From Phlebopus portentosus (taxonomy: Eukaryota; Basidiomycota; Agaricomycetes; Boletales; Boletinellaceae), in assembly GCA_037892935.1 (NCBI GenBank), contig JAYXKI010000015.1, positions 930,001-994,000 of the forward strand: a stretch of DNA of 64,000 nt, in the 5' to 3' direction. Made by a program: the position numbers and the translations under genes. Each line of letters opens with the position of its first letter. Positions within the stretch are counted from its first letter, which is position 1. This document shows positions 24,519-36,923 of this stretch, in pieces. The notes under the pieces were generated by a model. It did not search any database and was not told where the DNA came from. It saw nothing but the letters and a program-made list of their open reading frames with translations.

Positions 24519-27207
24519 ATGGCCAGGTATGTAATTTGTATTCCCTTGTACGCGCTCACGTGATGGTATCGCTCACGTGCGTTACAGTAAAAGCGCTCCC
24601 ACCGTTTTAGAGCATGCAACTGCAGATCCTCCGCAGACACCACCACGCTCGCTACCCGGCCGACCTGCTTTCGTCAGTGCCCATTCTACGCCTATTCGCA
24701 GTAGAGTATCAGGCAGTCGACTCTTTACTTCTGACGCGATAAACGCTGAAGATAATAAGAAAGACATGTATCGTGAAACCCACAAGTACTTTCTTGGGCC
24801 GATGCCCGTTGATGAGTTTCTGGACGCCTTCCTCAAGCCCACTCATAACTACGGCACAAGAAGTAACAGCAGTTCTAAGGGGCTCGATTTCCGGATAGAT
24901 GGCACATGGAGACTTGAAACAATGATGTATGAGCCTCTGGTGCGTGCATTCTTTCAATACAATTTATCTCGCCGCTAACCATATCCCACCAGGTGGCTGC
25001 GCTAGAGAAACTCAACCTCAGTAATCTTTGCTTCAAGATTACTGCTAATAATGGCGATCCAGATTGGGTTGTTGAGGATCTGGCTCCGGACATCTCTGTT
25101 TATAGTAAAGATCGTTGGAACAATAGACTTCGAGCGAAGACCGATTTCGACAAAGATCATTCGGATACCGACTTCTCCTCTATGGAAGTGCCCACTGAAA
25201 TCAAATTACGTGCTAGGAGCGATCCATTCAAAGATCTTAAAGATGGAGACGACGTGACAAAGCACCAGTTTGTCAAGACCGATAATGCGTCGCAGGAAAT
25301 AACCGGACAGATCTCTGCCTACGCGTCTGCGCAAATGGGAATGACGTTCCGAACTCACTGTTTCTCCGTTTTCATTGCCGGTAATATTGCTCGTCTGATT
25401 CGCTGGGACAGGGCCGGTGCAGTTGTCACCAGATCATTCAAGTATATGGAGATTCCCTGGCTTCTGGATTTCTTCAAGCGCTATGACAGATTATCGGAAT
25501 TCCAGCGTGGATGGGATCGGACTGTCCATCCCTTGAAGCTATCGGAAGCGAGCAAGGCCCGTGATGCGCTAATCCAGCAACGGTTCAGCAACGAAACTGA
25601 GGAAGAGTTTGAAGAACGGTCTGCATACTTCCGAAACGCGAGATATTACAAGTTTCTTGTTCCGGTCCTTCCGAAGGGTCAGGAAACATGCGCAGTGCGA
25701 GCGAAGACCCTTATAGGTGCTTTCCCGAGACGATGGGCATGCTCATTGCTAGGTCGCAACTCACGCGGAACACCTGTTTACGACCCGGAAACCGGCAGAA
25801 TCCATTGGCTTAAGGATTCCTGGAGAATCGACATGAAAACGGTTGTAGTTGAACATGAGTCATACGAAAAAATGGAACAATGCAATGTCCGGAATCTTAT
25901 TCCATTGCTGACTGCTGGTGATGTGCGGCTCCTGGACGAGATCTACGAAGAATCGAGTTGCGCATTGCACACCGATTTGAAGGCTTTTCGAGATGTCGGC
26001 TCGTCAAATGCGTCGGCTTCGACTTCTGAGCAAGAGGGACAGATGCCCGTCCGTGGACCCGTGTACAATACGACCCATTGCACAGTGACTGACAAGCTGA
26101 TCGGCGAAGGCTGGGTTTGCGGCGACAAGACGTTCTTCTGGCAGAACATGCTTGGATATTCCCAGTATCGGATCGTTCTTAGAGACGTCGGATGCGATTT
26201 AACATCGTTTCCATCCACGACGGTACTCTTACAGGCAGTGGCGGATGCAGTAATATGTAAGTGCGGAAACTGACCTACTGGCAGTTCGAATTGCTAACGT
26301 TCCGCGCAGGCCACTGTGACGCCTCGTTCGGAGCAGAAATCCTTCATCGGGACATAAGCCCGAGCAACGTGTTAATTATGGATGATGGCACAGGTAGATT
26401 GATTGACTGGGATCTGTGTAGACATGCCAACCAGCGTCAATCCCATCGACCGGGTCGTACTGTGAGTTTGTTTTATTACTCTTTGTCTGCCAGCGAATCA
26501 TATGTTCTGTCTAGGGCACATGGCAGTTTATATCTGGAGCGCTCCTAGCATCTCCGAAGACAAAGATCCACGATTATGCGGACGACCTGGAGTCTTTCCT
26601 TCATACGTTAACATTCACATTAGTTCGATTCTCGACCTCATCATTAGATTCTGATGAGCTATCCTATTTCCTGGAAATGTTCGATGAAGAGAAAGAGCAC
26701 TCCGATGGTAGGGCCAGGGGAGGCAGTGTGAAGGGCTTTCGATTAGCCGCAGGCGGCTATGTTGCGAACTTGGACTTCCCCGGCCGTCCTAGGCTGCGCA
26801 AACTTTTGCTGGACTTTTCTCGTCTGTTCAGGTCGGTCTATACTTATGACCCAACTGAGGAGACAGGAGCAGAGGTTCAGCTGCTAAAGACGAAGGAGGG
26901 CGGAGGGCTGAAGATAAACGGAATGATTCTTGAGCTTCTCAGGTCCGTGGAAGAATTCAAGGACTGGATACAAAATTTTAGATCGAAGAAAGTTAATATC
27001 ACGTCTTCGACCGGGTCTAGCGTCCAAAAGGGAAAACGGACTCGGAACGAGCGTATGCCAGTTCAGCGGGTCTCTTACGTGTCCACTGGTTTATCGGAAA
27101 TTATGGATGCCATACCGGAAGGGAATGAGAATGATCGAGTTCAGGAGGAGGAAGGGGGAGAAGATCGGAAGGCAAAGAGGATCCGTTCTGATGTCGGAAC
27201 GGATTGA
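24519..27207 (+). CDS. FunK1-type fungal protein kinase, copy C (intact, 822 aa)
   Basis: Exons are 24519-24526, 24588-24939, 24993-26256, 26310-26461 and 26515-27207. The predicted protein is identical to copy B, with the same HRD, Asn, DWD and GTWQF motifs and the same 8-nt start exon. Two identical kinases in tandem imply either a gene-dosage change or an assembly duplicate. Promoter, intron 1 boxes and 3' hairpin are also identical, so any regulation should be shared. Confidence 0.92.
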
Positions 27208-27281
27208 TTGTAAGTCATTCATGAGGGTAGGTATATTCTGTAATATTGTTGTGCACTGTACTTGATCCATTCTGTATAATG

Positions 27282-27302
27282 TACAACCGCTAGTCGGTTG
27301 TA
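27282..27302 (+). other. Conserved 3' UTR hairpin, copy C
   Basis: Identical to copy B. Confidence 0.6.
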
Positions 27303-27567
27303 TTATTGGTTTGTGTTAACTAGTCCTCAATGGATTCGACCGAAGGTTCATGACGCGTGAAAGTATATATATAATCAAGGTACGGCTCTACATTACTGAC
27401 TGGGTATCTACTGTAGGTAGGAAGTGTTTCCCGGAGTGTTATGCCTGCCCCCAGAAATAGAATGAAACAATGAAATTTTGATTGTGTTACGCGTTATTCC
27501 TCCCGAACTGGTGAGAATGCGGTTTTTCCTGTCACTTGGCCTATACTGATGAAAGTTGTGGATTGTT

Positions 27568-28002
27568 ATGCGTTATGCACTTGAAAATAAGAGATGGAAT
27601 GAGCCAGGCACAGAAAATCAGCGCAGGTGTACCTATCCTAACTGCTCCTTCGCTACCCTGCGAAAAGCCCACATCAATCGTCACACTTCCACGCATTATC
27701 CTGATGCTTATTTTTGTCCAGTCTGCCATGCTACGTTCGGCAGTAAGGATGGGCTTAATAGAAACCCGTCGCATTCAGTGGTTTCAAGCAAGGAGAATAA
27801 GGTCTCCCAGAATAGCGATCGGAAAGTCCAAAAATATGATGCTGATACTGTACCCTGCGTCGAGAGTGATGAAGCCCTGAGTTACAAGGTTGGACGGGAT
27901 CCAAAGAGATACAAATTCTATTACTTGGGTGTCATGGAGGATTACGAGATGGACGATGAACATTTCGAGGCACTTGCAAAACGCAAGAGGAAGAACGAAT
28001 AG
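27568..28002 (+). CDS. C2H2 zinc-finger protein, copy C, finger 2 ligand lost
   Basis: Identical to copy B, including the His-to-Asn change in finger 2. The change therefore predates the B/C duplication. It is paired with kinase C, 360 nt downstream of its stop. Confidence 0.6.
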   Translation: MRYALENKRWNEPGTENQRRCTYPNCSFATLRKAHINRHTSTHYPDAYFCPVCHATFGSKDGLNRNPSHSVVSSKENKVSQNSDRKVQKYDADTVPCVESDEALSYKVGRDPKRYKFYYLGVMEDYEMDDEHFEALAKRKRKNE

Positions 28003-29225
28003 TTGTTTGGTTTGGACAGAAGATGCAATTGTGAACTTTGAAATCTGAAGCTTTATATCCGAGGTGCGTCGACTTTTGTATTGGCGAGAGAAATTATCAA
28101 TGACCCAGTCGCAATGAAGAATATTAAATCACCAGCGACATCCGCAGAATACGCGCAGACAGGGTCAAGTAGCTTTTCTTTTGCCGGTAAATATTGGTGA
28201 TCGATTTGAATTGAACTCTGCTACTCGAGTTACAATGATAGAATTGTGATAATCATTCTTTGCGATGTGAAAGTCGACAACGATAGGGAAGTAACGTGAG
28301 TGATACCTGTTTGCAAGACTCGTTTTCTACACAAACGAACTTACTTCGGTGCAGTGATTGCCGATACTTTCCTCGACAATGCTGTCTTGGTTTTCAGGAA
28401 ATTCGATGAACTCAAATCCGTAATCATTACTCCAATTTCTTTATCCCGCAACCGGACTTTTTACTGTATCCAAATAAGATTAGCATCACTGGCGACATGA
28501 TTGTGCCAATTTCAAACTCTCGAATAAATTCAAATATAGGCATGTATAGCAAGTTTAGACTTTGCTTCTATCTGCTTTACTCGAAGATATGTACCATCGC
28601 ATGGGCAGAAGATTCAAGAATGAGTCAAATTCACTTTTCAATAAGTCTCCTGTTATCTACTGCGGCACTGGCAGTGGACAGAACATACGGTAGCGCATTG
28701 AGATGCTCGTATGTTCCTCCGATATTATATGTATAAAGTCTGCGCACGAAGATCTAAAAATGGAGTCCATCTCTTTGTCACTTAGTGATGGCGCATCAAA
28801 CGTGGCACCAGGCTCAGGTACCAGAAGGTGGTTCCGGACAAGCATGAGGAAGGCTATGTGGGCGAGGAAGATAAATAAGAACGTTAGCACTGGTTTGCTA
28901 CGCTGTATGCATACGCCGAGTATGCTTAGATCTCAGCCATTCAAGGAAATATGAATAAGAGAGAAAAAAGGAAGTGAGTGGCGAGCTGAAAAAACTTGCT
29001 CGGGTGATTCGGATGACTACCTGAGAAAAGGTGGATTGATTTTAGTATATTCAGAGGAAGAAGTAGCACGAACTTCAAGTCTTCAACAGAGCGAAAGGGA
29101 TATCCCCTCCGTCTAAATCGGACATGCTCCAGTTTATGATGTTTTAGTTCTACGAGAAACTCGCGAGAAACGATGATCGTGATGGCTGAAAGGAGGGGAC
29201 AAGGTCTTCCGAGATGCCACAGATA

Positions 29226-29355
29226 GGATATATACACAGGGGGCAAAACCCTATTTTACGAACCTGGAGACTTTATCCGGAACTAAAATCCAGCCAATCA
29301 GAGGCGAGCTTTCCAATTCTGTTTCATATCTAAGGACGTAATTTTGCCCCTTGTA
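29226..29355. mobile_element. Small inverted-repeat insertion (MITE-like), only in unit D
   Basis: Compared with unit A, where GATA is followed directly by GGTTTCGTC, unit D has about 130 extra bases. They carry terminal inverted repeats CAGGGGGCAAAA (29237-29248) and TTTTGCCCCTTG (29342-29353), matching at 11 of 12 positions, with TA on both flanks. There is no coding capacity. Size and structure fit a miniature inverted-repeat transposable element. The family is not recognised and exact ends are uncertain by a few bases. Confidence 0.55.
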
Positions 29356-29369
29356 GGTTTCGTCAATTT

Positions 29370-29739
29370 ACACGCTCACGTGATCGACACGTCTGATGGC
29401 AAGTAGCACACAACTGCAGAGTTCTGCTCACTGTCCATAACCTCAGCCGCTCACGCAGCCTGGTCGTCTTGTTCGTACGATCGTCCTATATCCTCCCGTT
29501 TATAATATGGCGCCGTGATATTTCTTTGTTTCTACAAGCTCTACGCTGAGGACGATAAAGACACGCATCACGAAAGCCACGGCGGCGAGTATCTCGGACT
29601 CATGCCGGTCGATGTTTTCTTTCTGGAGCCTTCATCAAGTCTTATCATGCTTCTACTGTTTTCTCATACTTCACTTGGCTTGAGACAGTCTCGCGGAGAA
29701 GTGACGGGTCTGAGCGTCAGCTCTGCAAAAACAGATTAA
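29370..29739 (+). pseudogene. FunK1 5'-exon fossil, unit D
   Basis: It begins with CGCTCACGTGATCG and contains the frame YAEDDKDTHHESHGGEYLGL, a degenerate match to the kinase N-terminal exon. Confidence 0.6.
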
Positions 29740-30772
29740 ATGCGCAAGGCTTGAGAGTGTGCACAGAGGGGACCGATGATTTCCACAAGGCATGTGCCCA
29801 TATCGCCTCTTTCCTGCTGTGCATGCTGTGCATGAAGATTATATTTGCATCGCATCTCTTTGTCGCTCCGTGATGACGCGTCAGACATGATAAGAACCAC
29901 AGCTTGGTGGTTCTGAATGACTCAATGCGCTTGAGGAAGGCTGTGGCGAAAGATTGATATTTCCCCAGAACTGGTTGCTATATGCTATGTATGCGCTTGA
30001 GCACAATTCATTGTGACTCACTCAGAGAGGTCGTTCAATAGCAACGTGTGATTAGAAGCAAGTCGGAAACTTTTTTGAGGTGCCAGGACACATCAATTCT
30101 GGCGGAAATTGTTCCAGAGGACCCGGAAAAGTAAGATAGACCCAATGGCAGAACAAAAGAGATATCAATTTGACCTTCCAACTGGGCGTAGTATATGGTA
30201 TGTTCTTTGAGAACTGATGAATGTCAACGATCAGTGTGGTTGAAGAAACAGCTGAATTCCTTTCTCTAAAATCAAGGCAATATTTGGTCCTGAAATTACA
30301 CATAGTTAATTTATCACTGTTTGTGACTGCTGAGTGCATCCTGGAATGTATCTTCCCAAAGTACAAGAAATAAACGATTTTCTCACATGTGGGATAACCA
30401 TGCACGCATCTGAAGTGACTAAGTCAGTTCTCGAGCTTGCTCTGCATCCACAAAATCCGACATATAGTAGGACATCCAAAGGACTTGTTTTATTGAAAGG
30501 TGTATCATCAATGAAAGAACTCAATGACTCGTACGATGATCCAACTTCCGTATACACTGAAGACCTTGCCTCGAGAAAGCGTGGCTTCGTCGCACTCCGG
30601 AGCTTGCCGACCTGCGGCCTGTGGCCAGATAGGCTCCCTCAGGATAACGCAAAGGAATGTGGGATGTGGCCACACCCAAGCTCTATATATTCTGTAATTC
30701 CTGCTCCTCTGTTCATATCTCCAGAACTCTCTCTCAGACTACGTTCTACTTCTATCCTCGTCGTTATTCAGA

Positions 30773-33468
30773 ATGGCCAGGTATGTAATTTGTATTCCCT
30801 TGTACGCGCTCACGTGATGGTATCGCTCACGTGCGTTACAGTAAAAGCGCTCCCACCGTTTTAGAGCATGCAACTGCAGATCCTCCGCAGACACCACCAC
30901 GCTCGCTACCCGGCCGACCTGCTTTTGTCAGCGCCCATTCTACGCCCATAAACGATAGACTGTCGGGCACTCGGCTCTTTACTTCTAACACAAGTTTAGA
31001 CGCTGGCAATAATAAGAAAGACATGTATCGTGAAACCCACAAGTACTTTCTTGGGCCGATGCCCGTTGATGAGTTTCTGGACACCTTCCTCAAGCCCACT
31101 CATAACTATGGCACAAGAAGTAACAGCAGCTCTAAAGGACTCGATTTCCAGATGGATGGCACATGGAGACTTGAAACAATGATGTATGAGCCTCTGGTGC
31201 GTGCATTCTTTCAATACAATTTATCTCGCCGCTAACCATATCCCACCAGGTGGCTGCACTAGAGAAACTCAACCTCAGTAATCTTTGCTTCAAGATTACT
31301 GCTAATAATGGCGATCCAGATTGGGTTGTTGAGGATCTGGCTCCGGACATCTCTGTTTATAGTAAAGATCGTTGGAACAATAGACTTCGAGCGAAGACCG
31401 ATTTCGACAAAGATCATTCGGATACCGACTTCTCCGCTATGGAAGTGCCCACGGAAATCAAACTACGTGCCGGGAGCGATCCATTCAAAGATCTTAAAGA
31501 TGGAGACGACGTGACAAATCACCAGTTTGTCAGGATCGATAATGCGTCGCAGGAAATAATCGGACAGATCTCTGCCTACGCGTCTGCGCAAATGGGAATG
31601 ACGTTCCGAACTCACTGTTTCTCCGTTTTCATTGCCGGTAATATTGCTCGTCTGATTCGCTGGGACAGGGCCGGTGCAGTCGTCACCAGATCATTCAAGT
31701 ATATGGAGATTCCCTGGCTTCTGGATTTCTTCAAGCGCTATGACAGATTATCGGAATTCCAGCGTGGATGGGATCGGACTGTCCATCCCTTGAAGCTATC
31801 GGAAGCGAGCAAGGCCCGTGATGCGCTAATCCAGCAACGGTTCAGCAACGAAACTGAGGAAGAGTTTGAAGAACGGTCTTCATACTTCCGAAATGCGAGA
31901 TATTACAAGTTTCTTGTTCCGGTCCTTCCGAAGGGTCAGGAAACATGCGCAGTGCGAGCGAAGACCCTTATAGGTGCTTTCCCGAGACGATGGGCATGCT
32001 CATTGCTAGGTCGCAACTCACGCGGGACACCTGTCTACGACCCAGAAACCGGCGGAATCCATTGGCTTAAGGATTCCTGGAGAATCGACATGAAAACGGT
32101 TGTAGTTGAACATGAGTCATACGAAAAAATGGAACAATGCAATGTCCGGAATCTTATTCCATTGCTGACTGCTGGTGATGTGCGGCTCCTGGACGAGATC
32201 TACGAAGAATCGAGTTGCGCATTGCACACTGATTTGAAGGCTTTTCGAGATGTCGGCTCTTCGGATGCGTCGGCTTCGACTTCTGAGCAAGAGGGGCAGA
32301 TGCCCATCCGTGGACCCGTGTACAATACGACCCATTGCACAGTGACTGACAAGCTGATCGGCGAAGGCTGGGTTTGCGGCGACAAGACGTTCTTCTGGCA
32401 GAACATGCTTGGATATTCCCAGTATCGGATCGTTCTTAGAGACGTCGGATGCGATTTAACATCGTTTCCATCCACGACGGTACTCTTACAGGCAGTGGCG
32501 GATGCAGTAATATGTAAGTGCAATTAGACCTACTGGCAGTTCGAATTGCTAACGTTCCGCGCAGGCCACTGTGACGCCTCGTTCAAGCAGAAATCCTTCA
32601 TCGGGACATAAGCCCGAGCAACATGTTGATTATGGATGATGGCACAGGTAGATTGATTGACTGGGATCTGTGTAGACATGCCAACCAGCGTCAATCCCAT
32701 CGACCGGGTCGTACTGTGAGTTTGTTTTATTACTCTTTGTCTGTCAGCGAATCATATGTTCTGTCTAGGGCACATGGCAGTTTATATCTGGAGCACTCCT
32801 AGCATCTCCGAAGACAAAGATCCACGATTGTGCGGACGACCTGGAGTCTTTCCTTCATACGTTAACATTCACATTAGTTCGATTCTCGACCTCATCATTA
32901 GATTCTGATGAGCTATCCTATTTCTGAGAAATGTTTGATGAAGAGAAAGAGCACTTCCGATGGTAGGGCCATTGGCGGAAGTGCAAAGTCCGTGAAATTT
33001 CGGTTGGCCGCAGGCGGCTATGTTGCGAACTTGGATTTTCCCGGCCGTCCAGGCTGCGCAAGCTTTTGCTGGACTTTTCTCGTCTGTTCAGGTCGGTATA
33101 CTTATGACCCAACTGAGGAGACGAAGGGACAGAGGTTCAGCTGCTAAAGACGAAGGAGGGCGGAGGGCTGAAGATAAACGGAATGATCTTGAGCTTCTCA
33201 GGTCCGTGGAAGATTCAAGGACTGGATGGAAAACCCCAGGTCGAAGAAAGTGAAAATCGACGTCTTCGACCGTGGAACCGGTGTCCAAAAAGGAAAACGG
33301 ACTCGGAACGAGCGTATGCCATTTCAGCGGACCTCTTACATGTCCACTGGTTTATCGGAAATTATGGATGCCATACCGGAAGGGAATGAGAATGATCGAG
33401 TTCAGGAGGAGGAAGGGGGAGAAGATCGGAAGGTAAAGAGGATCCGTTCTGACGTCGGAACGGATTGA
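30773..33468 (+). pseudogene. FunK1-type protein kinase pseudogene, copy D
   Basis: Exons 30773-30780, 30842-31196 and 31250-32513 are intact and code for the first 542 or so residues. Exon 4 (32565-32715) is 151 nt instead of 152: one base is lost near 32,585 (TTCAAGCAG where B has TTCGGAGCAG), which brings a stop just where the HRD loop should be read. Exon 5 (32769-33468) has several further small indels against B: near 32,925, 32,957, 33,047, 33,097, 33,187 and 33,211. Damage is concentrated in the catalytic and C-terminal exons. The first half could still be translated as a truncated protein with the PD...ExK region, but that is speculation. Confidence 0.85.
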
Positions 33469-33542
33469 TAGTAATTCGTTCATGAGGGTAGGTGTATTCT
33501 GTAATATTGTTGAGTACTGTACTTGATCCATTCTGTATAATT

Positions 33543-33563
33543 TACAACCGCGAATCGGTTGTA
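33543..33563 (+). other. Conserved 3' UTR hairpin, copy D, loop changed
   Basis: Same TACAACCG/CGGTTGTA stem but loop CGAAT instead of CTAGT. The stem is kept while the loop varies. Confidence 0.6.
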
Positions 33564-33822
33564 TTATTGGTTCGAGTTAACTAGTCCTCAATGGATTCGA
33601 CCGAAGGTTCATGACGCGTTGAAGTATATATAATCAAGGGACGAGTCTACATTACTGACTGGGTATCTACTGTAGGTAGGAAGCGTTTCCCGGAGCGTTA
33701 TGCCCGAAGAAATAGAATGAAATGAGGGAATTTTGATTGTGTTACGCGTTATCCCTCCCAAACTGGTGAGAATGTGGTTTTTCCTGTCACTTGGCCTAAA
33801 CTGATGAAAGTTGTGGATTGTT

Positions 33823-34167
33823 ATGCGTTATGCGCTTGAAAATAGGAGATGGAATGAGCCTGGCACAGAAAATCAGCACAGGTGTACCCATCCCAACTGC
33901 TCCTTCGCTACCCTACGAAAAGCCTACCTCAATCGTCACACCTCCACACATTATCCTGATGCTTATTTTTGTCCAGTCTGTCATGCTACATTCGGCAGCG
34001 AGGATGGGCTTAATAGACACCCGTCGCATTCAGTGGTTCCATGCAAGGAGAATAAGGTCTCCCAGAATAGCGATCGGAACGTCCAAAGATATGATGCTGA
34101 TATCGTACCCTGCATCGAGAGTGATGAAGCCCTGCGTTACAAGGTTGGACGGGATCCAGAGAGATAG
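33823..34167 (+). pseudogene. C2H2 zinc-finger gene, copy D, truncated
   Basis: ATG at 33823. Both fingers keep their ligands (RHPSH is intact), but TAC has become TAG at 34165-34167, ending the protein after 114 residues. The conserved acidic/basic C-terminal segment is still recognisable downstream to about 34,250. A shortened two-finger protein could still be made. Confidence 0.6.
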
Positions 34168-35339
34168 AACTTCTATTACTTAGGTGTCATGGAGGATTAC
34201 GAGATGGACGATCAACATTTCGAGGGGCTTGCAAAACGCAAGAGGAAGAATGAAAAGTTGTTTGGACAGAAGATGCAATTGTGAATTTAGAAATTTGAAG
34301 CCTTATATCTGAGGTGCGTCGAGTCGTGTATTGGCGAGGGAAATTATCATTAACCTAGTCGCAACGAAGAATACTAAATCACCAGCAACATCCGCAGAAT
34401 ACGCGCAGACAGGGTCAAGTAGCTTTTCTTTTGCCGGTAAATATTGGTGATCGATTTGAATTGAACTCTGCTACTCGAGTTACAATGAAATAGAATTGTG
34501 ATAATCATTCTTTGCGATGTGAAAGTCAACAACGATAGGGAAAGTAATGTGAGTGATACCTGTTCGCAAGGTTCTCTTACTACACAAACGAACTTACTTC
34601 GGTGCAGAAATAGACTGATACAGTGATTGCCGATACTTTCTCCGACAACGCTGATCTGGTTCTCAGGAAGCTTGATGTTTCACATATCCGTAATCTTTAC
34701 TCCAATTTCTTTGTCATGCAATTGGGCGATCCACTGAATTCAAAGAAGATTAGCGTTCCTGGCGACATGATTGTGCCCATTTCAAACTCCATCGCATGGG
34801 CAGAAGATTCAGGAATGAGTCAAATTCGTCTTTCAATAAGCCTCCTTTTATCCACAGCAGCACTGGAAGTGGACAGAACATACGGTTGCGCATCGAGATG
34901 CTCGTGTGTTCCTCCGGTATTATATATGATACCAAGCTCAGGTACCAGAAGGCGGTTCCGGACAAGCATGAGGAAGGCTATGTGGGCGACGAAGATAAGT
35001 AAGAACGTTAGCACTGGTTTGCTATGCCGTATGCTACGCCGAGTATGCTTAGATCTCAGCAATTAAAGAAAATAAAAATAAGGGGGACAAAAGGAAGTAA
35101 ATTGCGAGCTCAAAAACTTGCTCGGGTGATTCGGATGACTACCTGAGAAAGGGTGGATTGATTTCAGTATATTCAGAGGAAGAAACAGCACGAACTTCAA
35201 CAGAGCGAAAGGGATATCCCCTCCGTCCAAATTGGACACGCACCAGTTTGTGATGTTTAACGAGAAACTCGCGAGAAACGACGATCGTGATGGTTGAAAG
35301 GAAGAGACAAGGTCTTTCGAAATGCCACAGATCACTTTA

Positions 35340-35702
35340 CGCGCTCACGTGATCGACGCGTCTGCTTCTAGCACGCAACTGCAGAGTTCTAGTACGCACT
35401 GTCCGTAACCTCAGCCACTCACGCAGCCTGGTCGTCTTGTTTGTACGATCGTCCTATATCTTCCCGTTTATAATATGGCTCCGTGATATTTCTTTGTTTC
35501 TACAAGCTTTATGCTGAGGACGATAAAGACACGCATCACGAAAGCCACGGCGGCTAGTATCTCGGACTCATGCCAGTCGATGCTTTCTGGAGCCTTCATC
35601 AAGTCTTATCATGCTTCTACTATTTTCTCATATTTCACTTGGCTTGAGACAGTCTCGGAAGAAGTGACGGGTCTGAGCGTCAGCTCTGCAAGAACAGATT
35701 AA
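35340..35702 (+). pseudogene. FunK1 5'-exon fossil, unit E
   Basis: It starts with CGCTCACGTGATCG and holds a degenerate AEDDKDTHHESHGG-like segment interrupted by a stop and a short deletion. It is the most decayed of the five fossils. Confidence 0.55.
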
Positions 35703-36923
35703 ATACGCAAGGCTTGAGAGTGTGCGCAAAGGGGACCGATGATTTCTACAAGGTATGTGCTCACATCGCCTCTTTCCTGCTGTGCATGCTGTGCATGAAG
35801 ATTCCATATTTGCATCTCATCTCTTTGTCGCTCCGTGATGACGCGTCAGACATGATACCACAGCTTGGTGGTTCTGAATGACTCAATGCGCTTGAGGAAG
35901 GCTGTGGCGAAAGGTCGAGTATTTTTCCAGAACTGGTTGCTATATGCATGTGCTCAAGCACAATGAATCGTGACTCATTCAGAGGGGTCGTTCAATAGCA
36001 ACGTGTGACTAGAAGCAAGTCGGAAACTTTTTTGAGGTGCCAGGACACATCAGTTCTGGCGGAAATTGTTCCAGAGGACCCGGAGAAGTAAGATAGACCC
36101 ACTGGCAGAGCAAAAGAGGCACCAATTTGACCTTCCAACTGGGCGTAGTATATGGTATGTTCTTTGAGAACTGATGAATGTCAACGATCAGCGTGGTTGA
36201 AGAAACAGCTGAATTCCTTTCTCTAAAATCAAGGCAACATTTGGTCCTGGAATGCATCTTCCCAAAGTACAAGAAATAATTTTTCTCACATGTGGGATAA
36301 CCATGCACGCATCTGAGTGACTAAGTCAGTTCCCGAGCTTGCTCTACATCCTCAAAATCCGACATATAGGAGGACATCCAAATGACTTGTTTTATTAAAA
36401 GGGTAGCATTAATGAAAGGACTCAATGACTCGCATGAGGGCCCAACTTCCGTTTACAATGAAGACCTTGCCTCGAGAAAGTGTGGCTTCGTCGCAATCCG
36501 GCGCTTGCCAGCCTGCGGCCTGTGACCAGATAGGCTCCCTCAGGATAACGCAAAGGAATGTGGGATGTGGCCACACCCAAGCACTATATATTCTGCAATT
36601 CCTGCTCCTCTGTTCATCTCCAGAACTCTCACTCAGACTACGTTCTACTTCTATCCTCGTCGTTATTCAGAATGGACAGGTATGTAATTTGTATTCCCTT
36701 GTACGCGCTCACGTGATGATATCGCTCACGTGAGTTACAGTAAAAGCGCTCTCCCACCGTTTTAGAGCATGCAACTGCAGATCCTCCGCAGACACCACCA
36801 CGCTCGCTACCCGGCCGACCTGCTTTCATCAGTGCCCAATCTACGCCCATCAACGATAGACTGTCGGGCACCCGGCTCTTTACTTCTAATACAAGTTTAG
36901 ACGCTGGCAATAATAAGAAAGAC

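Larger units (their letters stand above)
22939..29043 (+). repeat. Array unit C, 6,105 bp, copy of unit B
   Basis: Same content and translations as unit B at an offset of exactly 6,105. No difference was found in the coding and spacer stretches compared by eye. Confidence 0.9.
29044..35158 (+). repeat. Array unit D (about 6.1 kb)
   Basis: Same order as the other units, with one extra insertion at 29,226-29,355. The kinase's first three exons are close to B, whereas exon 5 shows words typical of copy A (GGCCATTGGCGGAAGTGCAA) mixed with B-type words. That suggests a mosaic origin. Confidence 0.8.
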
